Assembly: GCF_002979915.1 (NCBI RefSeq) | Contig: NZ_PCQA01000004.1 | Span: 124,001 to 188,000 of the forward strand | DNA from: Arthrobacter sp. MYb213 | GTDB taxonomy: Bacteria > Actinomycetota > Actinomycetes > Actinomycetales > Micrococcaceae | Length of the DNA stretch: 64,000 nucleotides | Direction: 5' to 3' | Part shown: piece after piece, positions 1 through 9,101 of the stretch | Numbering within the stretch: the stretch's first letter is position 1 | Layout of the letters: every line of letters starts with the position of its first letter | Translations under genes and position numbers: made by a program | Notes under the pieces: generated by a model | What the model was told of the DNA's origin: nothing | Seen by the model: the letters and a program-made list of their open reading frames with translations, nothing else | The model's database searches: none

Positions 1-1048
1 GGGTACCGAGGTCAGCGCCGTGGGCGAATACATGCAGTACTGGTTCCCAGAAATTCCCGGACTGCTCTGGGTGATCCTCTTCTCCGTCGTGCTGCTCGCA
101 GTGAACTTTGCCAGCGTTAAAACCTTCGGCACCACCGAATACTGGTTCTCCGCGATTAAGGTCTTCGCCGTGGTTGCCTTCATCATCATTGCCCTGTGGC
201 TGGTATTCCATGATTCCACTGACCAATTCGGGTTCCAGAACTACACCGCCGAGGGCGGATTCTTCGCAAATGGGCTCTCCGGTATGTGGAGTGCGGTGAT
301 CGTGGCAATCTTCTCCTACATGGGCATCGAAGCCATCTCGATTGCCGCGGCCGAGGCCCGCAACCCAAAAATTGCGGTGCGCAAGGCCTTCAAAGTTTCC
401 TTCCTGCGCCTACTACTCTTCTATGTATTCACCATGGCGTTGATCCTCGCGGTGGCACCCACCAGCGAACTCATTTCCGGAGGTTCTCCGTTTGTCACCG
501 TCATGTCTCAGGTGGGTATTCCCTTTGCCGACTCGGTGCTGAACTTCGTGCTGATCATTGCCGCACTGTCGGCGATGAACGCTCAGCTCTATGCCGCGAC
601 TCGCATGTTGCACTCATTGGCTGACTCCGGTCACGCGCCACGTTTAGCCCACAAGACCAGCAGTAACGGTGCCCCGATTCACGCGGTGTGGATGTCTGCC
701 GGCGGCATTGCCGTGGCTGCACTGGTCTACGCCATGGTTCCAGAAGGCGGATTTGGCATCATGATGTCGCTGGCTACCTTCGGAGCCTTGGCTACCTGGT
801 TCATGATCTTGGTGACCCACGTGGCCTTCCGGCGCAAGGTGAGCCGGGAGCAGGCGGTCTTGGAGTACAAGCTGCCCGGATACCCCGCGGCCTCACTATT
901 TGGTGCACTATTACTGGCAGGACTGCTGGTGACCTCGTTCTTCGTCCCGGAATTTAAGTACACGTTGATCTTCGGAGTGCCGTTCGTCATCGTCATGTCG
1001 GTGCTTTACAAGTTGGTCTTTGCCGGCAAGAAGCAACCTTCGGCCTAA
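1..1048 (+). CDS. Amino-acid permease, APC superfamily (5' truncated)
   Basis: The gene enters from the left edge; the open frame runs from base 2 and about 349 residues remain. The remaining part has about eight strongly hydrophobic helices and fits the amino-acid transporter (AAT) branch of the APC superfamily (GABA, proline, asparagine or aromatic permeases), which are proton symporters in the cytoplasmic membrane. Seen in the sequence: a Gly-rich helix pair, an acidic residue after MGIEAIS typical of substrate helix 6, and a short polar C-terminus ending KKQPSA. GTG at 20 is only an internal codon, because the frame is open upstream of it. The substrate cannot be told. The next gene, thymidine kinase, starts 108 bases later and is functionally unrelated. 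Confidence 0.85.
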   Translation, partial: GTEVSAVGEYMQYWFPEIPGLLWVILFSVVLLAVNFASVKTFGTTEYWFSAIKVFAVVAFIIIALWLVFHDSTDQFGFQNYTAEGGFFANGLSGMWSAVIVAIFSYMGIEAISIAAAEARNPKIAVRKAFKVSFLRLLLFYVFTMALILAVAPTSELISGGSPFVTVMSQVGIPFADSVLNFVLIIAALSAMNAQLYAATRMLHSLADSGHAPRLAHKTSSNGAPIHAVWMSAGGIAVAALVYAMVPEGGFGIMMSLATFGALATWFMILVTHVAFRRKVSREQAVLEYKLPGYPAASLFGALLLAGLLVTSFFVPEFKYTLIFGVPFVIVMSVLYKLVFAGKKQPSA

Positions 1049-1156
1049 CCGGGGCAAACCGAGGCCCGCGGCGCTAGTTCACTGGAGAACTCTGCTGCGG
1101 GCACTAAGATCGTTAAGGGCCTGCCAGATAGCAGGCACAGCAACATTCGAGGAGCA

Positions 1157-1783
1157 ATGGTGGCCAAGCTGTATTTCCGATATGGGGCAATGAACTCGGG
1201 CAAATCAACGAGCTTATTGCAGGCTGCCTTCAACTATGAGGAACGCGGCCAGCGGATCTTATTGGCCAAGCCCGGAGTCGACACTAAGGGTGAAGCCTCG
1301 ATAGTTTCCCGATTAGGGCTTGAACGCGAGGTCGACTTCGTGATCAGCCCGCAAGGTAATGTGCGTCAGCAGTTCGCTGCGATAGCTTCCGGTGAGGATC
1401 CCGAAGCCATTCTCACTCATGTTGATTCGCCCCCGGTCGCTTGCCTGCTTGTCGACGAGGCCCAGTTCTTGACCCGTGAGCAGGTTGATGACCTGTTGCG
1501 AATTGCCGTGCTCGACAACGTACCGGTTCTTGCCTACGGAATCCGCACCGACTTTAAAACCCATGCTTTCCCCGGATCCGCGCGACTCATGGAGCTTGCG
1601 CACTCCTTGGAAGAGCTCAAAACCATTTGCCGTTGCGGGCGCAAAGCAATGTTTAACACTCGCCGGGTGGGCGATCAGGTTGTTTTTGACGGCGACCAGG
1701 TAGCCATCGATGGGGAAGATGTTTGGTACGAGTCACTGTGTGCCTCGTGCTATTTGGATGCCTCGGGTGGGCAACTTAGCTAG
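1157..1783 (+). CDS. tdk: Thymidine kinase (type II)
   Basis: Cytoplasmic salvage enzyme that phosphorylates thymidine to dTMP with ATP. The 208 residues match the usual bacterial TK length. Visible are the P-loop GAMNSGKST (residues 10-18), the Walker B-type DEAQF (100-104), and a zinc site made by Cys158, Cys160, Cys195 and Cys198. The conserved lasso-loop region before the last Cys pair is present. ATG at 1157 is preceded by a GAGGAG ribosome site about five bases upstream. It appears monocistronic; the following TetR gene is convergent, 15 bases beyond its stop. Confidence 0.95.
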   Translation: MVAKLYFRYGAMNSGKSTSLLQAAFNYEERGQRILLAKPGVDTKGEASIVSRLGLEREVDFVISPQGNVRQQFAAIASGEDPEAILTHVDSPPVACLLVDEAQFLTREQVDDLLRIAVLDNVPVLAYGIRTDFKTHAFPGSARLMELAHSLEELKTICRCGRKAMFNTRRVGDQVVFDGDQVAIDGEDVWYESLCASCYLDASGGQLS

Positions 1784-1798
1784 CAGGTGCCCGCGGGA

Positions 1799-2338
1799 TT
1801 AGGGACGTGAGAAGAGTCCGGAAACTGCTCGCTGCAGTCCCCAATCAAAACCATCACTTTGTGGTGTATCAACGTCCAACTGCACGAGGTTCTGCCGGTA
1901 GGCCACCGAACCCAAAATGTGGTTAAGCAGCAGTTGCTGACCAAAACGGGATTCTTCCACAGACAAACCAGCTAATTGAAGTAGCTCGCGTAGCTGTAGT
2001 ACTGGGTTGAGTTGCTCAACCTGTAGGGCACTGGCTACCTCGACTACCTCGGGACTGTCCTGAATGGGCAGTAGCGCCAGGTATAGCTTGCGACATAGCT
2101 GCAAAACCGCGTCGGCGGGTGTTGCAAAATTTTCTGGGATGACACGTAGTTGCTCGGTGTTCAACAGCTTGGCAGCAACGGCTGCCAACAGCTCCTGTTT
2201 GTTTTTCACATGCCAGTACAGTGCGCCAACCTGTACTTCGAGTTCTTTGGCCAAGCGACGCATAGACAGGTCAGCTAACCCGAACTGCTGCAGGATATCG
2301 ACCGCGGTATCCACGACGGTCAGCTGAGTTAATGCCAT
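1799..2338 (-). CDS. TetR-family transcriptional regulator (TetR_C type)
   Basis: A 179-residue one-domain repressor. The N-terminal helix-turn-helix is clear (residues 5-47: a VDTAVDIL start, LSMRRLAKEL, then the recognition-helix motif GALYWHVKNKQELL), which is the classic TetR fingerprint. The remainder is an all-helical ligand-binding domain resembling the TetR class C-terminal fold. The gene is convergent with tdk and co-oriented with the small export gene on the far side (start 2991), 86 bases apart. The gap before its start holds an imperfect inverted repeat (GACTACCT near 2366 and AGGTAAGTC near 2392) that might be an operator. Ligand and targets are unknown. Confidence 0.85.
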   Translation of the reverse strand: MALTQLTVVDTAVDILQQFGLADLSMRRLAKELEVQVGALYWHVKNKQELLAAVAAKLLNTEQLRVIPENFATPADAVLQLCRKLYLALLPIQDSPEVVEVASALQVEQLNPVLQLRELLQLAGLSVEESRFGQQLLLNHILGSVAYRQNLVQLDVDTPQSDGFDWGLQRAVSGLFSRP

Positions 2339-2424
2339 GGCTTCTAGTCTAGACGTAGCAGCACTGACTACCTGCGTGTACTGATCCGGCTAGGTAAGTC
2401 TGCGTAGTATTTATCCGTATTGCG

Positions 2425-2991
2425 CTAAGCAGTGACGCGGACAACGCTGGCAATAAAGATGGACATTGCCGTGGTCCAGCTGATGATGGCTATTGCCTGC
2501 CAGATGAGAATTCGTGTCTTGTTGATGCCAATGGCGGCGAGCATGGTGGCGGTGAAGTGAGTTGGTAGCAACAGTGGGCCGAGCAGGCTGACCCCTGGAA
2601 CTCCGTAGCGTTCGAATGCGCGCTGGAATTTGATTCGGCGGTTGGACTTGCGCTCACTTCCCTCGGTGAGCCCGGACTCAAGGTTCTCACTCAACTGCTG
2701 AGCATCGGTGTGATCTGCACCGTGTGCCCCGACGAGGTTCTTTGCTCGCTTGCGGTTGGACAGTGCCGAGTGAGCTCCGGAGCCTAGCAACACCAACATT
2801 GCCACACAGACGAAGTTGCCGATGATGGCGGCGATGGCGGCGACCAGCGGATTGATACCGCCAAGAATACCGACGGTTGCAGCTCCTTCGCCTTCAACGA
2901 AGGGTACCGCGCCGGCTAGTGCCACGATCAACGGTTGCGCGATCTCGGGGACCTGAGAGATGAGATTTTGGAAGGATTCGATGAGGTTCAT
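2425..2991 (-). CDS. Small-multidrug-export-type membrane protein
   Basis: A 188-residue protein with two hydrophobic N-terminal helices (about 18-72), a charged cytoplasmic segment (about 78-125), and two C-terminal helices. This architecture and the motifs PFVEGEGAATVGI and YGVPGVSLLGPLLLPTHFTATMLA fit the 'putative small multi-drug export' family (distantly DedA/SNARE-associated-like), for which a drug-export role is mostly an assignment by name. ATG at 2991 has AGGAGC seven bases upstream. It is divergent from a DesK-type kinase, and two palindromes lie between them, so the two-component system next door probably controls it. Confidence 0.7.
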   Translation of the reverse strand: MNLIESFQNLISQVPEIAQPLIVALAGAVPFVEGEGAATVGILGGINPLVAAIAAIIGNFVCVAMLVLLGSGAHSALSNRKRAKNLVGAHGADHTDAQQLSENLESGLTEGSERKSNRRIKFQRAFERYGVPGVSLLGPLLLPTHFTATMLAAIGINKTRILIWQAIAIISWTTAMSIFIASVVRVTA

Positions 2992-3070
2992 GATTGCTCC
3001 TGTCGTGATTCACCGGGTGTCGGTGTAATACAATTTCATCGCGTTTCAGGCGCCTGGGTAAGTGCCTAAA

Positions 3071-3131
3071 TGTCACTTGTGACAGGGAGTTTTACATGTT
3101 CAGGTAATGACATTTGTCATCCCCGTATACT
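3071..3131. promoter_or_regulatory. Twin palindromes and promoter in the divergent export/two-component region
   Basis: Two 14-base palindromes with the same design, 36 bp centre to centre: TGTCACTTGTGACA at 3071-3084 and ATGACATTTGTCAT at 3107-3120. Each is 6-bp arms around a TT centre. A TATACT -10 box sits at 3126-3131, seven bases before the kinase ATG at 3138, with no ribosome site between, so the kinase mRNA is probably leaderless. The palindromes are good candidates for binding of the LuxR-type response regulator encoded downstream. Confidence 0.6.
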
Positions 3132-3137
3132 GAATAA

Positions 3138-4364
3138 ATGAGTGCTTCTTTACCTGCCGATCCGACTGAGAACTTCGGACCCAGATCCCTCGGTTCGCGC
3201 AGGCTGAGCACGGGAATTACCGCCACTTGGTGGTACACAGTGGCTGCCTTGCTGATATTTCAGCTAATGATCCTGCTCTTGTGGATCGGCGCGCAGAACA
3301 ACTTGGGCAAGAGCCCCGCCTCCGTGTTGACCATGGCGATCGGTGGGCTGGCGTGGTGTGTGGCAACCGTGCCCTTACTGGTGCTGTACCGGCGTCGAGA
3401 TGAGACGGTGGGAGTCGCAGCGCAATGGCGTAACATCCTTCTTCCGCTGTGCGTCAGCGTGGCATTTGCGGTCAGCGCAGGCCTGATCAGCGGGCTCTGG
3501 GTGATGGCGGTGTTGCCAATCGTGCAATCACTGATGCTGCTCAATTGGCCTCGTGGCGTACGCCTGCGGTTGGTCATCGCCGCCCTGGTTTTGCTTGGCG
3601 GCCTGTGGTTCATTGACCTGCGTTCGGTGACTTCTGCCGATGGGAAGGTCGCAGAGAGCTGGTGGGCGCTGGGATTTTTGACCATTTTATTGCCGGCCAT
3701 CACCGTCAGCTCGCTGTGGTGGTGGGATGTGCTTGCCACACTAGACCGTGCCCGAGCGGCAGAATCACGGTTAGGGGCCACCCAAGAGCGATTGCGCGTG
3801 GCGACCGACGTCCATGACCTGCAGGGCCATCATCTGCAGGTGATCGCGTTACAGCTTGAACTTTCCGAGCGTCTATTAACACGTGATCCAGAGGCGGCAC
3901 TGAAACAGCTACGGTTAGCCAGATCCAGTGTCGCCGAGGCGCAACAAGGCACACGCGATCTAGCCATGCGCTTTCGCGGAGTACCGCTTCGCGATGAGGT
4001 AGATAATGCCGTTGATATTCTCCGGGCAGCTGGGATCTCGGTTCATGCCACGGTGTCAGAGGAAGTGAATCTGGCGCCCGCCAACATTCTTGGGCCGATT
4101 ATTCGTGAAACAACAACGAACGTTCTGCGTCACGGTGCGGGGCTGCGCGCACACCTGTCGTTAGAGCGCGAGGGCGCCCAGTGGCGCTACGAAATCACTA
4201 ACGACCGTGCCGCGGAGAATGCGCACAGCGTTGATGGATCTGGGTTACAAGGGATTATTCGCCGTGCGGCAGAGGCCGATGGCTCTGTTGAGGTGCACCG
4301 CGGAAAACATGATTTCTCGATTGTGGTTCTGGTGCCAGCGACGAGCATTAAGGAAGAGCGGTAA
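3138..4364 (+). CDS. Sensor histidine kinase, DesK/HisKA_3 type
   Basis: A 408-residue membrane kinase that senses an unknown signal and phosphorylates the response regulator encoded next. Predicted membrane helices lie at about 33-51, 62-84, 100-160 (several) and 176-200. The HisKA_3 phosphorylation motif DVHDLQGHHLQ carries His226. The ATPase part shows an N box (RETTTNVLRHG) and a G box (DGSGLQGIIRR). The stop TAA overlaps the next ATG by one base (TAATG), so kinase and regulator are translationally coupled. The absence of a ribosome site and a -10 seven bases upstream suggest a leaderless transcript. Confidence 0.92.
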   Translation: MSASLPADPTENFGPRSLGSRRLSTGITATWWYTVAALLIFQLMILLLWIGAQNNLGKSPASVLTMAIGGLAWCVATVPLLVLYRRRDETVGVAAQWRNILLPLCVSVAFAVSAGLISGLWVMAVLPIVQSLMLLNWPRGVRLRLVIAALVLLGGLWFIDLRSVTSADGKVAESWWALGFLTILLPAITVSSLWWWDVLATLDRARAAESRLGATQERLRVATDVHDLQGHHLQVIALQLELSERLLTRDPEAALKQLRLARSSVAEAQQGTRDLAMRFRGVPLRDEVDNAVDILRAAGISVHATVSEEVNLAPANILGPIIRETTTNVLRHGAGLRAHLSLEREGAQWRYEITNDRAAENAHSVDGSGLQGIIRRAAEADGSVEVHRGKHDFSIVVLVPATSIKEER

Positions 4365-4969
4365 TGATCCGAGTATTGATTGCTGATGATGAGGCAATGA
4401 TTCGTTCGGCGCTGGCAGCACTGCTGCGTTTAGAAGATGACATCGAGGTCGTGGCGGAATGCGCCGACGGTGCGCAGGCCGTCATCATGGCAGGAAAACT
4501 GCAACCCGATATCTGCTTGCTCGATTTGGAGATGCCAGAACTTGACGGTGTTCAGGTGGCTGACCGGCTGCGTAGTACGGGCAGCGCCACACGTTGTGTT
4601 GTGGTGACCAGACATGCCCGTCCTGGAGTGCTGCGCAGAGCCCTGGCATCTGGGGTCTTAGGGTTCTTGCCCAAGTCTCGCAGTGCCAACGAGGTAGCCG
4701 AGGTCATCCGCCGAGTCGCGGCAGGGGCACGTTACATAGACCCCGAGATTGCCGCCGATGCGCTCAGCGAGGAGCGGAGCCCGCTGACCGAGCGAGAGCT
4801 GGACGTGCTGCGTGCTGGTCGACGTGGTGAATCCACGGTTCAGATAGCTCGGGCGCTCAACCTAGCTGCCGGAACCGTACGCAATTACATCTCCGCAATT
4901 CTGGCGAAGTTGAACGTGGCTACCCGCCAACAAGCGGTGTTGCTCGCCGAAGAACGTGGATGGATCTAA
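4364..4969 (+). CDS. Response regulator, NarL/LuxR type
   Basis: A 201-residue DNA-binding partner of the preceding kinase. The receiver domain has the acidic pair Asp8-Asp9 and the phospho-acceptor Asp54 in LLDLEMPELDG. The switch Thr is in VVVTRHARP, and the expected Lys is in FLPKSRS. The C-terminal LuxR helix-turn-helix is clear (LTERELDVLRAGRRG, then TVQIARALNL and GTVRNYISAIL). It starts by overlapping the kinase stop codon. Probable targets are the two palindromes between the kinase and the divergent export gene (inference). Confidence 0.92.
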   Translation: MIRVLIADDEAMIRSALAALLRLEDDIEVVAECADGAQAVIMAGKLQPDICLLDLEMPELDGVQVADRLRSTGSATRCVVVTRHARPGVLRRALASGVLGFLPKSRSANEVAEVIRRVAAGARYIDPEIAADALSEERSPLTERELDVLRAGRRGESTVQIARALNLAAGTVRNYISAILAKLNVATRQQAVLLAEERGWI

Positions 4970-5039
4970 GTAAAACCGCTAAGCCTGCCCAAGGGCTCAC
5001 GTGAGTCACTTCCAAGAGCTGGGCAAAACACGTGTGCGC

Positions 5040-6308
5040 TTAGGCCCCGAACACCGTGCGACGCAGGTAGTCGTTACGGAATTTGCCCGCAGGATCTAGC
5101 CGGTCAGCCAGCGCGATGAAGTCATTAAACTTCGGGTACAGACCGCCAAGCTCGGGAACTTGGGCGGCAAAGAGCTTGCCCCAGTGCGGTCGGGCAGCAA
5201 ACGGTGCCAGAACTTTTTCGAGCTGTGGAAGGATCGCCTCGACAGCTTCCTGCTGCGGCTTCCAGGTAAAGTGCAGGGCGATGCCGTCGCGGTCGTAGTT
5301 TCCACTGAGCCATAGCTCGTCTGCGGCAATTGCACGCACCTCGGAGATCAGCAGCAGGGGAGTGATGACCGGTGAGAGCTTGCGAATTGCTTGAATGGCT
5401 GCCACCGCGTGTTCGCGCGGAACCAAATATTCGCTCTGTAGTTCAGCTCCGGCACTGGGCATAAAGTCCATGCGGAAATGGGCTAGTCGGTCCGACCAAG
5501 GCCCTGACTCACCTAACTGAACGCTGCAGATCGTGCCGTCTGCTCCGGGTAGCGGATGCACTGCAGCAATAGCTGGCTGGCCATCGAATTTGCCTTGATC
5601 AATATCGTCAACCAGCGCGTCGCCCACGCGGCGTTTGAGCCAGGTCTGTCCTACCTGGTCGCCGCTCCAGTCGGTGAACAAGCTGACACTGTAGGCGGAG
5701 GCTTGGATGGCAGAAAAGTCCTTGAGTACCTTGTTCCATGACAAACCTTCAAAGACGGTCTGGCGCACTTCAAAGCTTGGCAGGATATCCAAGGTGAGGT
5801 GAGTCAAAACTCCCAGTGAACCTAAGCCGACAACCATGCCGTTGAAATCTTCGTCGCCACGCTGCACGGTCATCAGCGAACCATCGGACAGTACCAGTTC
5901 TACTGCACTGACAGCGGTGGCGAGGTTGCCATGAGTTTCGCCGGAACCGTGGGTGCCGGTAGATACCGCGCCAGCCACCGAGATATGTGGCAGTGAAGCG
6001 AGATTGTGCAGGGCAAAACCGGCTTCCTGCAATACGTCGGCTAGCTGTCCGTAGGTGATGCCGGCACTGACGCGCACGGACATAGCTTGCGGGTCAATGG
6101 TTATTTCTGCTGGCATCTTGGCCAGAGAGATCATCAGCTCCCCGGTATCGGCGATGTCATTGAATGAATGGCGCGAGCCCAAAACCTTCACGGATTGTGC
6201 TGCACACACCAGGTCCCGCAATTGTTCAAGGCTGGTGGGGTAAAGCAGTTCTTTGGCCCGGTATGCAAGATTTCCGGCCCAGTTCAGTTCCTGTTCACGC
6301 AATTTCAC
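5040..6308 (-). CDS. aldO: Alditol (xylitol) oxidase, FAD-dependent
   Basis: Vanillyl-alcohol-oxidase-family flavoenzyme. It oxidises the terminal CH2OH of xylitol or sorbitol to the aldose with O2, releasing H2O2. It resembles Streptomyces AldO as I remember it: GSRHSFNDIA holds His47, the residue that binds FAD covalently in AldO, and the FAD motif SVAGAVSTGTHGSG lies near 111-123. The reported AldO active-site Glu/Arg, Thr and Lys appear in SEVRAIA, HFTWKP and HWGKLF. GTG at 6308 is preferred over TTG at 6314, because TAGGA lies seven bases before GTG and abuts TTG. It is the last gene of the xylA-xylB operon, nine bases after xylB, so its product xylose feeds XylA directly. Confidence 0.85.
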   Translation of the reverse strand: MKLREQELNWAGNLAYRAKELLYPTSLEQLRDLVCAAQSVKVLGSRHSFNDIADTGELMISLAKMPAEITIDPQAMSVRVSAGITYGQLADVLQEAGFALHNLASLPHISVAGAVSTGTHGSGETHGNLATAVSAVELVLSDGSLMTVQRGDEDFNGMVVGLGSLGVLTHLTLDILPSFEVRQTVFEGLSWNKVLKDFSAIQASAYSVSLFTDWSGDQVGQTWLKRRVGDALVDDIDQGKFDGQPAIAAVHPLPGADGTICSVQLGESGPWSDRLAHFRMDFMPSAGAELQSEYLVPREHAVAAIQAIRKLSPVITPLLLISEVRAIAADELWLSGNYDRDGIALHFTWKPQQEAVEAILPQLEKVLAPFAARPHWGKLFAAQVPELGGLYPKFNDFIALADRLDPAGKFRNDYLRRTVFGA

Positions 6309-6317
6309 GGCCAATTC

Positions 6318-7745
6318 CTACTTCTTCAGCCACTGGCTGGAAACTAGTGCACGATAGCGTTCAAGTACCTGCGGGGTTGGCTCTAATGCCGGCACCTGGA
6401 TGGTGTCCTGGCTCCACTTTGGGAATTCGCCGGCCAGCACGCCGGCGGCTTGGCGCGCGGCGCCATCTGCCACATATTCGCCCGGGGTCGGCACCATGAT
6501 GGGTAGTCCTAAGATCTGCGAAGCGATCTGTTGCACGGCTCGGGACTGTGCGCCACCACCGATCAGGATGATGCGCTGTGCGCGCACCCCCTGGGCTTCT
6601 AGAGCATGCAGACCGTCGGCCAGTGAGCAGATCACAGCCTCCACGGCACTGCGGGCCAAATTTGCCGCGGTGTAGTTGGCGCGGGTAATTCCATGCAAGG
6701 AACCTGTGGCCTCTGGCAGGTTGGGGGTGCGCTCGCCGTCAAAGTACGGCAGCAAGGTGAGTCCGTCCGAGCCGGGATTGGCGGTCAGGGCGAGGTCGTT
6801 GACCTCCTCCAGCGTTATCCGCAATAGCTTGGCGGTGGCATCGAAGATGCGGGTGGCGTTGAGCGTACAAACCAAGGGTAGGTAGTTGCCGGTGGCATCG
6901 GCGAAGCCGGCCACCAGACCGGAGGCATCTGCCGACGGAGCATCGGTCACGGCGAACACCGTACCTGAGGTGCCCAGCGAGATGACTACATCTCCTAGTT
7001 TGGCCCCTACCCCCAATCCGGCGGCGGCGTTATCGCCGGCCCCCGGGCCGATGTGGGCGCCGGTCTCGGTGCGGCCGATGGAATCTAGTGGACCAACAAC
7101 GGTAGGCAGGATGGGGGCGTGGCCCAGATGCTGCTCTAGAGCTTGGTGGTCATAAGCGTTTTTAGTGGCTCGGTAATAACCGGTGCCCGAGGCGTCTGAA
7201 CGGTCGGTGCGCAGGGCGGCCAGACCTTCGGCTCCGCTGCCCGGGCCGTAACCGGCCAGGCGCCAGGACAGCCAATCATGTGGCAGGCAGATAGCGGCGA
7301 CCTTTGCCGCATTTTCTGGTTCGTGATCTTTGAGCCAGCGCAGTTTGGTCAGTGTGATCGAGGAGACCGGGAGGGTGCCGGTGCGTTGTGCCCAATATTT
7401 GGCGCCCGCTTCCATATCGCCCTGACTCGCGTCGCTAATGATGTCGATGGCCGCCTGCGCGCTGCGGGTGTCATTCCACAGCAGCGCCGGGCGGATCACG
7501 GTGGCAGACTCATCGAGTACCACCATGCCATGCTGTTGCCCACCCACCGAGACAGCTTCCACGTCGTCTAGGCCACCGGCCTGGGCGATCGCTTCTTGCA
7601 GTGCGCTAAACCAGAACTCCGGGTCAATTTCGGTGCCCTCGGGGTGCGCAGCGCGTCCGGAGCGCACTAGAGCGCCCGTTGCGGCGTCGCGAATGACCAC
7701 CTTGCATGATTGGGTGGACGAGTCGATGCCGGCAACGAGCGTCAT
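6318..7745 (-). CDS. xylB: Xylulokinase
   Basis: FGGY-family sugar kinase, 475 residues, that phosphorylates D-xylulose to xylulose 5-phosphate for the pentose phosphate pathway. The N-terminal ATPase lobe starts VAGIDSSTQSCKVV. GGQQHGMV, the substrate-Asp region, and the C-terminal FGGY-type motif ILIGGGAQSRAVQQIASQI are present, followed by GLPIMVP. It sits between xylA (38-base gap) and the alditol oxidase gene, all in one direction, so the three are probably one transcript under the ROK repressor divergent from xylA. Confidence 0.93.
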   Translation of the reverse strand: MTLVAGIDSSTQSCKVVIRDAATGALVRSGRAAHPEGTEIDPEFWFSALQEAIAQAGGLDDVEAVSVGGQQHGMVVLDESATVIRPALLWNDTRSAQAAIDIISDASQGDMEAGAKYWAQRTGTLPVSSITLTKLRWLKDHEPENAAKVAAICLPHDWLSWRLAGYGPGSGAEGLAALRTDRSDASGTGYYRATKNAYDHQALEQHLGHAPILPTVVGPLDSIGRTETGAHIGPGAGDNAAAGLGVGAKLGDVVISLGTSGTVFAVTDAPSADASGLVAGFADATGNYLPLVCTLNATRIFDATAKLLRITLEEVNDLALTANPGSDGLTLLPYFDGERTPNLPEATGSLHGITRANYTAANLARSAVEAVICSLADGLHALEAQGVRAQRIILIGGGAQSRAVQQIASQILGLPIMVPTPGEYVADGAARQAAGVLAGEFPKWSQDTIQVPALEPTPQVLERYRALVSSQWLKK

Positions 7746-7783
7746 AGTTCGGGCTGCTTTCTGCGGTGGGTGGGGTTAGTGAT

Positions 7784-9004
<1,221 letters not shown>

Positions 9005-9013
9005 TCACCATTT

Positions 9014-9057
9014 AGTTTATGTCCTGAACTATATGGGTGGTGATGCGCTAGAGTCAA
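9014..9057 (-). promoter_or_regulatory. xylA promoter with overlapping xyl operator
   Basis: On the minus strand a -35 TTGACT (9057-9052) and a -10 TATAGT (9033-9028) are separated by 18 bases. The imperfect palindrome AGTTTATGTCCTGAACT (9014-9030, plus-strand reading) covers the -10 and the likely start site. Its arms AGTT/AACT, with flanking T/A, resemble XylR operators of Gram-positive bacteria. The divergent ROK protein is the natural ligand-dependent repressor. Confidence 0.65.
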
Positions 9058-9101
9058 TAGGAAACGGCAATAAGCCGGCCAAGATTTCCTAAGGAGCAGG
9101 C

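Noticed and set aside
5000-5039. TGCCCA/TGGGCA and CTAAGC/GCTTAG repeats between the response regulator and alditol oxidase genes as a terminator
   Set aside because: Arms are short, broken and far apart; no stable hairpin or U tract.
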